In this document: positions 27,786 through 35,336 of the stretch, in pieces
How positions within the stretch are numbered: position 1 is the stretch's first letter
How the letters are laid out: each line of letters starts with the position of its first letter
Origin: Nostoc sp. LEGE 12450
GTDB taxonomy: Bacteria > Cyanobacteriota > Cyanobacteriia > Cyanobacteriales > Nostocaceae
Direction of reading: 5' to 3'
Length of the DNA: 45,606 nt
NCBI RefSeq assembly: GCF_015206895.1
Contig: NZ_JADEXU010000056.1
Location: forward strand, 1 to 45,606
Program-made: the position numbers and the translations under genes
The notes under the pieces: generated by a model
Databases searched by the model: none
What the model saw: only the letters and a program-made list of their open reading frames with translations
What the model was told of the DNA's origin: nothing

Positions 27786-28283
27786 TTAGACTGATGCTTC
27801 AAGTTCTAATTCAGGAATATCATCAAGTTCATCTTGTGGACGTGCTTTACGTTCTTCATCATCTGCTAGGCGATAAAGGTATTCACAAGTATCTCGAATT
27901 AAATTGAGTTGAGTACCTGCTAAACGTGCGCGATCGCTTTTAAAGCTTCCCTCAAATATTTCTTTTACAAAATACTTAGAAAACTCATAAACTGCTTGAC
28001 GTTCTTCTTCTGAAGTTAAGGCAGGTTTCCACTTACCATCAATTAAAGTTAATGTTGGTTTTCCTTCAGCCGCTCTCCGTCGCACATTATTCATCAGCTT
28101 GGCTAGACGAGCCGCTACTACATCTATTAAAGAATCACTGTCACTAGCCATAGATTTATCAATTTTCAAAATTACATCGGCAGCCTCATCAATTGGTTTG
28201 AGAATTGCATTAGCTTTAGCATATTGACTTTTAGAACGATAAAAACGACGGTAGAGTTCTGTTAACTTACGCAGTTGATTCAC
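27786..28283 (-). CDS. cas11d: Internally translated small subunit Cas11d (within cas10d)
   Basis: In type I-D systems the small subunit is made from an internal start in cas10d (established for the subtype). Here the GTG at 28281-28283 is preceded by GGAAGGA (28290-28296) with a 6-nt spacer, an excellent Shine-Dalgarno placement and better than the two downstream or upstream in-frame ATGs I checked (28341-28343, 28149-28151). The product would be 165 residues, starting at VNQLRKLTELYRRFYRSKSQ, all-helical, in frame with the cas10d C-terminus and sharing its stop codon. The exact start is inferred from sequence only. Confidence 0.65.
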   Translation of the reverse strand: MNQLRKLTELYRRFYRSKSQYAKANAILKPIDEAADVILKIDKSMASDSDSLIDVVAARLAKLMNNVRRRAAEGKPTLTLIDGKWKPALTSEEERQAVYEFSKYFVKEIFEGSFKSDRARLAGTQLNLIRDTCEYLYRLADDEERKARPQDELDDIPELELEASV

Positions 28284-31082
28284 AGCTTTTCCTTCCGGTT
28301 CAAAATAGTAATAAAAATCCAAGTATAGGCGAACTTTCGCCATAGATACAGAATCAATTTTGTCTTGCTTCCGCAACCATTTATTAAGGTAATGGAAGAC
28401 ATAGAGAGGACTGGTTTCTAAATCCCGTGCTAAATCTGCTAATTTTCCCCAATCTGGATCGCCATCCTTTTTACGGTTAACTTCCAAGTGAATAGAGTAA
28501 GCAGCAGTAAGAACATTGAGGGGAGAAAATTCACGCTTTTCTGAACTACGAGGTAGAATGCTATCTAAACGATAGTTATCTTTTTGAATCAAAGAACGAA
28601 TCGCTTGATGTTCTCCATCAATTAAAACTGTTTCTTCAAAATCAGCACCACTAATAAAAGGTGGTACAGGTGACTCTGATGCAACGACTTTTACATCAAG
28701 AACAAGCGGTAAAGCAAATGCTAACCAAGTTGGCATTACCCACGATTCTGTATCTGTTGGTTCTCTTCCTGGCGGTAAACCAATGAAGAAGAAAGTTAAT
28801 GTTTCATCATCGGGATAGCTAATTTTAAATGTCTTATCATCTTCTGGTGAAATATCCTGCTTAATCAACAAATCATCGAGTTTTTGATAGTTATCAGTTG
28901 TAAAATTGGCAACTTGTTCTTTAGAAACAAAATGTTTGCGAAGTTCAGCATCAAATCGAGTTTGGGATATGGCGTTATAAGCTTTTTGCAAAAACTTATT
29001 TGTTTCTGGAGTAAAGAAATAAGCAGGATAGAGATAGAGATAGCGATATTTACGACCTTCAAAGTCTGCACCAGTCGCGTTAGTCTTACTCATCATAATT
29101 TGCCTCAACATGATTTCAATTGACCAGATTGAGCAAATTTGCCGCTTTGCGGCTTGACCATTAAATAAAATTTGGCGATTGCTGTAAACTTGTGGTGCAA
29201 ATAACGTTGCTGACTCCATTTGCTCCGTTACAGTGTAGGGAGAACTAGATATAGCACAAACATTTTCTCTACCTCTTCCTGTAACTTTTGCAGCGTTATA
29301 CCTACTTATCTCTATTAAAAATTGGTCTGGCTTAGGTTCAACAACTGCACCTGTTGGTAAAGAAATAACTCGACTTACATAAGTGCGTAAATCACTCCAA
29401 CCATCAGGAATTTCAAAATCTTCTAAAATAGGTTTAATGAGGTTGGAAGTATAGTTAACCATTCCTTCCATCAACTCAATATTTTGCGCTAAATTTTTAC
29501 CTAGATTTTTCTGGTAATATTTAGCCGATAAATAATACCAATCTAAAGGAACACCTCCTGTTTTCTTGAGAGATTGAATTTGTCTTAAAGCTGGTATTTC
29601 CTCTAACAAACCCAAGTATTCAGCTAGTTTTTCAGTCAGATTTAAATCAGGAATATTTTTACGTTCAGCTTTAGGAAATTGTTTTTGGTATTCATTCGCG
29701 CGTTCTTGCCATTTACTCCAAATACCTCGACATATAATATCTCCAAATTCAGCTAATCTATCAATTTGAATTTCATTACCAAATACAACATCTATATTTT
29801 GTGGTAATTCTCCTTGTGTCTGAAAACTTTGTAAACTTTCACTCCGCTTACCAGATGAGGCTAATTTAGTATCAGGTAGTATACTGATAGCTGCATTAAT
29901 GCTGACTTCCATTAACTCATTAGCACGGAAAAATAACCAGTAGTAATCAGCAAACTTGAAACCTTTACCATCTCGACTAAAACCTGTTTGTCGCTTTGTT
30001 AACTGCTTACTACATAATGTTTTAATTTTATCTACAACTTGATTGGGAATATCAGTAGTATGAATTGGGGGTGCATCCTTACTGGCAAGGTATACTACAC
30101 CATCTGGCAAATACAATAACTGTGTGTAGTATGGCTGAGGATGTGCATCCATCAAAGCATTATTAATAATATTCGTCAGTACACCACGATTATCTGATAA
30201 TGCATGATAGCTAAATGTTAACTGACCATTACTTAAGTCGTTTAATAACTCAGGTAATTTTTCATTTCTGCCATCACTTTCTACATCACGAGGATGCTTT
30301 AATAATGAAGCAAATAAATCAGACATTTTTAATAATCTGTGCAGAATATTCCGCACTCGACCATCTAAATTAGGACGCAAACCACGAATTTCTAAACCTC
30401 GATCAGCATCACTGCCATCACCAGCATTACTACTCAGCCACACAATATCATCGATACAATTTTCCCAATCTTCACCCAAAAAACTATCTAAACTAAAATC
30501 CTGAATTTTTTGTTTTACATACCCGCGTCTTAAATTTGGTGCATCTGATTTTTTTGCAGGGTCTTTACGCCAATCACGGTTTTTAAATACATCATCCGTG
30601 TCATTTTCTTTCAACCAAATTGGATAGTCGGGGAATTTTTCAAAGTCATGTAGAATATACGCAGCTACAAATAAACGAGTTTCCTTTTCTTCACATTGAC
30701 GCTTAACAGGATTAGTTTCCAGTTCTGATGACTTTAATTTCTGAATAATCCGGTAGGTAGGGAATAAACCATTAAGCAGATGAGATAATAAAGATTGGTC
30801 ATGCTTACTACGTTCAACATTTTTACCTTCGGATCTACGGTCTTCTGTAAATTGACCACCCTTAGCTGTGGCTCCTACTAATTGATGAATTAGCTTAGGT
30901 AATACATTCTCAGAAAAACTAATAATTATGAAATCTTCTTTGTTTTCTGGTACTTCTTTAATTGCCTTTTTGAAGAGGCTAATGGTTAAAAGTTCACGCT
31001 CAATAGGAGTATCTTTTTCATCTTCATCATAGTTGTCTAGGTCTGGAATTTCAGGATATTCATCAACGTTATTCATACTCAT
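27786..31082 (-). CDS. cas10d: Type I-D Cascade large subunit Cas10d (Csc3) with HD nuclease
   Basis: Large subunit specific to subtype I-D that carries the HD nuclease acting with the separate Cas3' helicase. The 1098-residue protein has an N-terminal HD domain with H101 (LLSHLLNGL) and the HD dyad H145-D146 (AAYILHDFEKFPDYP). A long degenerate Cas10-like region follows. The C-terminal helical part corresponds to the small subunit. No GGDD cyclase motif is seen, as expected for Cas10d. ATG at 31082 is used; a second Met is two codons in. It is only 2 nt from the preceding DUF433 stop codon. An internal GTG at 28283 with a strong SD very likely starts the separate Cas11d product. Confidence 0.95.
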   Translation of the reverse strand: MSMNNVDEYPEIPDLDNYDEDEKDTPIERELLTISLFKKAIKEVPENKEDFIIISFSENVLPKLIHQLVGATAKGGQFTEDRRSEGKNVERSKHDQSLLSHLLNGLFPTYRIIQKLKSSELETNPVKRQCEEKETRLFVAAYILHDFEKFPDYPIWLKENDTDDVFKNRDWRKDPAKKSDAPNLRRGYVKQKIQDFSLDSFLGEDWENCIDDIVWLSSNAGDGSDADRGLEIRGLRPNLDGRVRNILHRLLKMSDLFASLLKHPRDVESDGRNEKLPELLNDLSNGQLTFSYHALSDNRGVLTNIINNALMDAHPQPYYTQLLYLPDGVVYLASKDAPPIHTTDIPNQVVDKIKTLCSKQLTKRQTGFSRDGKGFKFADYYWLFFRANELMEVSINAAISILPDTKLASSGKRSESLQSFQTQGELPQNIDVVFGNEIQIDRLAEFGDIICRGIWSKWQERANEYQKQFPKAERKNIPDLNLTEKLAEYLGLLEEIPALRQIQSLKKTGGVPLDWYYLSAKYYQKNLGKNLAQNIELMEGMVNYTSNLIKPILEDFEIPDGWSDLRTYVSRVISLPTGAVVEPKPDQFLIEISRYNAAKVTGRGRENVCAISSSPYTVTEQMESATLFAPQVYSNRQILFNGQAAKRQICSIWSIEIMLRQIMMSKTNATGADFEGRKYRYLYLYPAYFFTPETNKFLQKAYNAISQTRFDAELRKHFVSKEQVANFTTDNYQKLDDLLIKQDISPEDDKTFKISYPDDETLTFFFIGLPPGREPTDTESWVMPTWLAFALPLVLDVKVVASESPVPPFISGADFEETVLIDGEHQAIRSLIQKDNYRLDSILPRSSEKREFSPLNVLTAAYSIHLEVNRKKDGDPDWGKLADLARDLETSPLYVFHYLNKWLRKQDKIDSVSMAKVRLYLDFYYYFEPEGKAVNQLRKLTELYRRFYRSKSQYAKANAILKPIDEAADVILKIDKSMASDSDSLIDVVAARLAKLMNNVRRRAAEGKPTLTLIDGKWKPALTSEEERQAVYEFSKYFVKEIFEGSFKSDRARLAGTQLNLIRDTCEYLYRLADDEERKARPQDELDDIPELELEASV

Positions 31083-31084
31083 TT

Positions 31085-31321
31085 CTATTCCCCATCTTCA
31101 CTATATAAATCTTTAATGGCCTTAGCAGCAAATGCAATACACGCTAAAATATCTTCTCGCTCTATACTTATATATGCCTCCAAAATGCTCTCAATAGTTT
31201 CTCCACCAGCTAATAAATCTAAAATTAAAGAAACCCAAATACGATGCCCATTAATGCAGGGTTTTCCAAAACAGATATTTGGGTCAATCGAAATTCGAGA
31301 AAGCAAATCATCTTCAACCAT
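31085..31321 (-). CDS. DUF433 (VapB45-like antitoxin fold) protein within the cas operon
   Basis: A 78-residue DUF433 protein: SRISIDPNICFGKPCINGHRIWVSLILDLL is the family core, with a predicted helix-turn-helix and the DIL segment (REDILACIAFA). DUF433 proteins usually act as antitoxins beside a PIN-like DUF5615 toxin. No toxin gene is adjacent here. The gene sits 36 nt after cas3' and 2 nt before cas10d, so it is cotranscribed with both. I chose ATG 31319-31321 rather than the TTG four codons upstream, because GGGA stands 7 nt before the ATG. Whether it regulates cas expression or is a leftover of a toxin-antitoxin insertion is open. Confidence 0.85.
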   Translation of the reverse strand: MVEDDLLSRISIDPNICFGKPCINGHRIWVSLILDLLAGGETIESILEAYISIEREDILACIAFAAKAIKDLYSEDGE

Positions 31322-31357
31322 TAGTATTCCCAAAATTTGATGTTATATAACTACTTT

Positions 31358-33490
31358 CTAACAAATCCAGCCATCATCCTTTTTCGGCTTCCGAAACCAA
31401 AGTAAGGTTTCCAGCATTAGTGCAGATTTACCAAATGCTATAGTGTACGGTGGTGACTTCTTATCGTCGCTACTATATTTATCTGCTAAGGAGTATGCTT
31501 GAAAGTGGATAGGTAAACCTAACTTTGCTCTGAGGTAAGTGCGATCGCAATCTGAAAGAAAGCATACTAAACCCCTACCCGATACGGCATCACTTATTTT
31601 ATTAATCCCGCTACCGTGGGGTTGGCGAATTTCTAAACCTTTTAGAACCTGTACTTTACCAGATTTGGCAATTTCGCTGATATCTTCTGGATAGTAAAAT
31701 TTCCAGTCTTCTCTTACTTCTCGATAGCCAGTCAGTTTCAAACAGCATAAAGCTTCTTGAAAACGAGTGGTTGTAACTCTAGATTTTTCAGCTTGTTGTA
31801 TAAATTCCTTTCTATCCATCCATTCAAACTTAAAGTTGCTGAGAATACCCGGTAAGTTATAAATTTTAAAACGTTCATTTTCTGGTTCTTCTGGATTTGT
31901 TGAATCATAAATTGCACAATCTAACTGACTACTTCCCCGAAAACTTCGTGCTTCATCAATGACTTTCTTTTTCTTTTCTTGTAAACATTGATTAATTTGT
32001 CCATATTTTGTCCAAATATTGACATCAAGTGCTTTTTCAATAGTCTCTTTAAAGTTTTTCTCTGCATCGGGATATTGATGAGTCAGCCGTCTTAATTCTT
32101 GATGAACACAAGCTGATTGAATAGCGCCCCAGCGTTTAGGGTACTGCTTAAATTCATTTACAAATGGGTAACTTGAACGAATAACTTGTGTAAAGCTTAC
32201 TCGGTCATAAGTTTTGCCATCTTGTAAAGAGTCTGACTCAGGTTTGAATAATGTTTGAACAATAAATTTGGGAATCAAAGCATAAGCATGATAAGGATGA
32301 GGGTGAAAATCTTTGTGTCTGCCTATCCGTCCAAAGCGTTGAATAAAATTACCTGCATCAGCACCTTCAAATACCAAAAAATTAATTCTAAAATCTACAC
32401 CTACATCAATAGTTGATGTTCCTATAAGCAAATCGGCTTTCGCAACTGATTCAGCTTTTTCTGTCTCACCAGTTAAACCCGTATTTTCTCTAACCTCTAA
32501 GTCTAAAGGTTTAAAAATATTTTTAAAATGCTTAACTAGTTTCTTAACAGCAGCAATCGAGTTGAGAATAATTGCACCTTTACTGCCTGGATAATCTTGA
32601 AAAAACTTTAAAATTACTGATTCAGAATTTTCTATCAGCCAATCATAAGTGGATGAAAAACTAGGTTCTAGTGTTTGCGGAAAAAATAAAGTTATTGGTT
32701 GACTAATTTGCCGCCATTGAGTGCCATTTTCTGAAAAAAAATATTTTCCTTTTTTGGCTGGATTAATTTCTTTATAATTAATGTCAGATTTATCACAAAA
32801 ATCTAGCAATAAATCATCTGGAGTTGCCGATAAAAATAAAAATTTCTTGCTTGGAACGGTATATTTAATTAACAATATTGCATTGAATATACTTGCAACT
32901 TGAGCCGACGAAAATACATGAAACTCGTCAAATATAAACAAATTGTAGTTATCATCTATTTTACTGAGTAGCTTATTAGCATTTTCTCCCTTGGTTTTAC
33001 CATCTTTTTTAAAACGCCTAAGATAGCGAAAATCGTGAATATAGTAAAAAATATCAGGATTAGTCAGCAAAATTTCTGCTTGGTTGGAAAGATTAGTTAA
33101 TCCAGACTGTTTAGTTGGTAATTTATTTGTTTCGATAAAATCTTCCAGAATAGCTGCATTCAGACGATAAATCTGTGGGTTTTTCTTTGGCTGAAATTCG
33201 TCCTTATATTTTTGTACTTGCTTTTCCTGATCTCTCGCTAACTCGTTAGTCGGGTAAGTTGCCATTGTTGATACACCATCTGTCATAGCCAGAAGAAAAG
33301 CAGCCAAGCTTTTACCATCACCAGTTATGGCAGTGTTGAACACTATATCAATATTTGGATCGCGCAACGCCTCCAAAGTTTCCACTTGATGCCAAGAAAG
33401 CGACCAATTTTTAGGTAATTTCACCCCGTCAGGTCTAGGGACGGTTTGAGAATAAACAGGTTTAAGATTTATGCTGTAATTTTCAGACAT
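31358..33490 (-). CDS. cas3: Type I-D helicase Cas3'
   Basis: SF2 DExH helicase of subtype I-D, which unwinds target DNA after Cascade binding; the nuclease HD domain is on Cas10d instead. The 710-residue protein shows Walker A TAITGDGKS (53-61), DEFH (188-191, DEAH variant), motif III LSATP, LLIGTSTIDVGVDF and motif VI QRFGRIGRH. No HD domain precedes it, matching the I-D arrangement. It is the first gene of the cas operon, starting with ATG at 33490. It diverges from the WYL regulator gene across a 319-bp region with three dyad elements. Confidence 0.94.
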   Translation of the reverse strand: MSENYSINLKPVYSQTVPRPDGVKLPKNWSLSWHQVETLEALRDPNIDIVFNTAITGDGKSLAAFLLAMTDGVSTMATYPTNELARDQEKQVQKYKDEFQPKKNPQIYRLNAAILEDFIETNKLPTKQSGLTNLSNQAEILLTNPDIFYYIHDFRYLRRFKKDGKTKGENANKLLSKIDDNYNLFIFDEFHVFSSAQVASIFNAILLIKYTVPSKKFLFLSATPDDLLLDFCDKSDINYKEINPAKKGKYFFSENGTQWRQISQPITLFFPQTLEPSFSSTYDWLIENSESVILKFFQDYPGSKGAIILNSIAAVKKLVKHFKNIFKPLDLEVRENTGLTGETEKAESVAKADLLIGTSTIDVGVDFRINFLVFEGADAGNFIQRFGRIGRHKDFHPHPYHAYALIPKFIVQTLFKPESDSLQDGKTYDRVSFTQVIRSSYPFVNEFKQYPKRWGAIQSACVHQELRRLTHQYPDAEKNFKETIEKALDVNIWTKYGQINQCLQEKKKKVIDEARSFRGSSQLDCAIYDSTNPEEPENERFKIYNLPGILSNFKFEWMDRKEFIQQAEKSRVTTTRFQEALCCLKLTGYREVREDWKFYYPEDISEIAKSGKVQVLKGLEIRQPHGSGINKISDAVSGRGLVCFLSDCDRTYLRAKLGLPIHFQAYSLADKYSSDDKKSPPYTIAFGKSALMLETLLWFRKPKKDDGWIC

Positions 33491-33569
33491 ATCCTTGATA
33501 ATTCCTTGTGAATGCTTGGTTTATCGGAAATTTTATGCAAAAAGAATGACAGACTTAGTAAATCTAATC

Positions 33570-33708
33570 AATTTCTGCAACCAATGGTTGCAGTTTTTAT
33601 ATATGTGCTAAATACTACCTACAAATTTCTGCAACCAATGGTTGCAGTTTTTAAGATTGGTATAAAACATCTCCAGCCTATTTCTCACACCAATGGTGCG
33701 AGTTTTTC
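33570..33708. promoter_or_regulatory. Three evenly spaced hairpin/dyad elements in the cas3-WYL intergenic region
   Basis: Two identical 30-bp copies (33570-33599 and 33624-33653) centre on the dyad CTGCAACCAATGGTTGCAG (33575-33593, 33629-33647). A third, diverged copy (33679-33708) has dyad CTCACACCAATGGTGCGAG (33684-33702). Start-to-start spacing is 54 and 55 bp. Each is a possible 7-bp stem with a CAATG loop followed by TTTTT on the plus strand. The changes in copy 3 are mostly compensatory. Candidates are operators for the WYL protein, tandem terminators or processing sites, or a CRISPR-like mini-array. Confidence 0.8.
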
Positions 33709-33722
33709 AATTTACTTAAAAA

Positions 33723-33753
33723 TTGTCCGTAACTCGTTGTTATTCCCTATAAT
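33723..33753 (+). promoter_or_regulatory. Putative promoter of the WYL regulator gene
   Basis: A perfect -10 box TATAAT at 33748-33753 with a TTGTCC -35-like element at 33723-33728 (19-bp spacing). It would start transcription near 33760, about 50 bp before the WYL start codon. All three dyads lie upstream of it. Confidence 0.5.
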
Positions 33754-33783
33754 GCCATGCAAAATAGAAGTTGCCAAGATATA

Positions 33784-33808
33784 TCCGTATAAAAGTGTCC
33801 GTATAAAA
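33784..33808. promoter_or_regulatory. Direct repeat TCCGTATAAAA x2 next to the WYL start codon
   Basis: TCCGTATAAAA occurs at 33784-33794 and again at 33798-33808, a 14-bp period, and the ATG begins at 33810. It could be an autoregulatory operator overlapping the translation start region. Confidence 0.5.
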
Positions 33809-33809
33809 T

Positions 33810-34679
33810 ATGAGTCGAAAAGGTCAATCTATTACACTGTCGATATCAGAACGTGATAAAGCCGAGCTAGAAGCGATCGCTCGTGAATTCGGTATGATGT
33901 GGGGAGAAGAGCAGCCTAACATCTCTAAGTTAATTAAAGCGATCGCTCAACGTAAGTTACTCATCGGTAACAATAACGATTGGAAAGAACCACGCATTAG
34001 GGCATTACATAGATGTATCAATGCTTTGACAGATATCGGGCAAATTGAACAAGCCCAAATCATTGCAAACTTACTTCTCGAACGCAGCGAATTATCATTA
34101 CCGTTGCGGGGCGAAATCGAACGTTTCTTAGAGAATTTACCCCCACCTTGGCGTTTAGAAATAGACCGCTACATTTTGCGCGAACAGCCATTTCAGCTTT
34201 CCTATCAAGATGCAGCAGAGCGTGTGTTTAATTTTACCGTTCGCCATGCCAAAGTTATACCTCACGAAAAGCGGGTATATCTTGATTGCTGGTGCGAAGA
34301 AACAGAAGGAAACTTTGATATACCAGAACTGGTTCACAACTGGAGTTTACGTTTAGACAGAATTACTGAAGCTGCTGTCATGCCAATTTCTGGTGAGTGG
34401 CGATCAAATTTGGCTGAGATAGAAGTGGAAATGCATCTATTTGCTGGCTTGGCTTTTGCCTATCAAGCTAAACCAGAAGACAATATTAATGAGTGGCTAC
34501 CAGATAAAGCGCGAGTCCGGCGAGTTGTTAGGCGAGTATTTAGTACATTTTGGTTTAGCCGCGAAGTCATGCAGTATGCGCCAGATTGTGTAGTGATATT
34601 ACCAGAGAATGTGCGCGATCGCCTCAAACAAAAACTCCTCACCCTCTGCAATTTATACGACATCGAAACCACGTCTTAA
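33810..34679 (+). CDS. RHH-WYL transcriptional regulator of the CRISPR-Cas locus
   Basis: Predicted CRISPR-associated transcription factor. The N-terminus (SRKGQSITLSISERDKAELEAIAREFG) looks like a ribbon-helix-helix DNA-binding region. The rest has a WYL-type ligand domain: REQPFQLSYQDAAERVFNFTVRHAKVI, YLDCWCEETEGNFDIPELVHNWSLRLDRI and the C-terminal FWFSREVMQYAPDCVVILPENVRDRL. A related WYL protein, Sll7009 of Synechocystis 6803, is reported to repress crRNA accumulation of a I-D system, so a regulatory role here is a fair inference. It is divergent from cas3'. No good SD is seen before the ATG; the start is fixed by the RHH motif beginning at once. Confidence 0.87.
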   Translation: MSRKGQSITLSISERDKAELEAIAREFGMMWGEEQPNISKLIKAIAQRKLLIGNNNDWKEPRIRALHRCINALTDIGQIEQAQIIANLLLERSELSLPLRGEIERFLENLPPPWRLEIDRYILREQPFQLSYQDAAERVFNFTVRHAKVIPHEKRVYLDCWCEETEGNFDIPELVHNWSLRLDRITEAAVMPISGEWRSNLAEIEVEMHLFAGLAFAYQAKPEDNINEWLPDKARVRRVVRRVFSTFWFSREVMQYAPDCVVILPENVRDRLKQKLLTLCNLYDIETTS

Positions 34680-34685
34680 CTCTTT

Positions 34686-34727
34686 CCCTCTCCGACTCGG
34701 AGAGGGACGGTTTTACTACGTAAAACC
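34686..34727 (+). terminator. Two consecutive hairpins after the WYL gene
   Basis: CCCTCTCCGACTCGGAGAGGG (34686-34706) forms a strong stem 7 bp past the stop codon. GGTTTTACTACGTAAAACC (34709-34727) forms a second. The first is a good terminator-like stem although the T-tract is weak; the pair also resembles a dispersed repeat. Confidence 0.5.
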
Positions 34728-34958
34728 AGGGAGAGGTCTTTTCATCCTTGACAAAAGTACACTTCCATAAGATGCACTCATGTAACCGTTATCTGCGATC
34801 GCCTATAGCCATATACAATACGTAAGTAAGACAAATGACGTAATAACAAGGCTTGTAGGCATCAATTCTGAAAAGTCAAGAAAAAAATAATTACTAATTG
34901 CCTAAAAATTCCGGTTTTTTTGGCTTTGGGATGATAAATAAAAATAATAGCGTTGAAT

Positions 34959-35013
34959 GTCATGCTTCCTGCTGCGAAGGATTACTGAAATTCTTCGCTG
35001 CTTTCAGGATGAC
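34959..35013. repeat. GTCAT..ATGAC imperfect palindrome
   Basis: Arms GTCATGCTTCCTGCTGCGAAG and CTTCGCTGCTTTCAGGATGAC pair with a few mismatches across a short loop. It is probably a dispersed palindromic element or structured RNA. Confidence 0.6.
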
Positions 35014-35336
35014 TACTGAGCATCAAATAACATCTGCCGCCAATCAGTTTTTTGCTGGAGATGCTTATACATCAAAAGGCTCTACCACAAAACTTGCTCT
35101 AGATGTATCTAAGTAACTATGCTGATAAAGTGTAAAGATGTCACCGTATCTAGGAGTGAATTTTAAAGAGATTGTAAAGGATTTTGTACCATTTTGGCAG
35201 GTTTTTATTGGAAAGATGGGATATTAGTAGATTGTACAAATCTTTATTGTTATTCACTATCTACCGACAACTGCTAAGTACAAGCAAATACCGACACAGA
35301 TAAGTTTAAGTAATTTAATGAAGTAGGAAATAATAC

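Larger units (their letters stand above)
34680..35336. other. Intergenic region between the WYL and kinase genes
   Basis: Apart from the hairpins and a palindrome at 34959-35013 I find no convincing gene. A TTG-started 72-codon frame (34898-35116) has no SD and runs through the palindrome. A 29-codon frame (ATG 35139, MSPYLGVNFKEIV..) reads like protein but has no Cys and no clear SD. A lanthipeptide-type precursor for the kinase/HopA1 pair was looked for here and not recognised. Confidence 0.5.

Noticed and set aside
33570..33708. Calling the three hairpin elements a second CRISPR array
   Set aside because: Only three copies, the third quite diverged, and 24-25-bp intervals; kept as a regulatory-element finding instead.
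33512..33856. 114-codon plus-strand ORF between cas3' and the WYL gene
   Set aside because: It is made of the repeated hairpin elements (FLQPMVAVF twice) and overlaps the WYL gene in another frame; no SD.
34898..35116. 72-codon ORF with three Cys (VECHASCCEG) considered as a lanthipeptide precursor
   Set aside because: TTG start without SD; the Cys-rich part is the arm of a palindrome at 34959-35013; no leader-like sequence.
35139..35228. 29-codon ORF MSPYLGVNFKEIV.. upstream of the kinase as possible precursor or leader peptide
   Set aside because: No Cys, few Ser/Thr, no clear SD; plausible only if conserved in relatives, which I cannot check.
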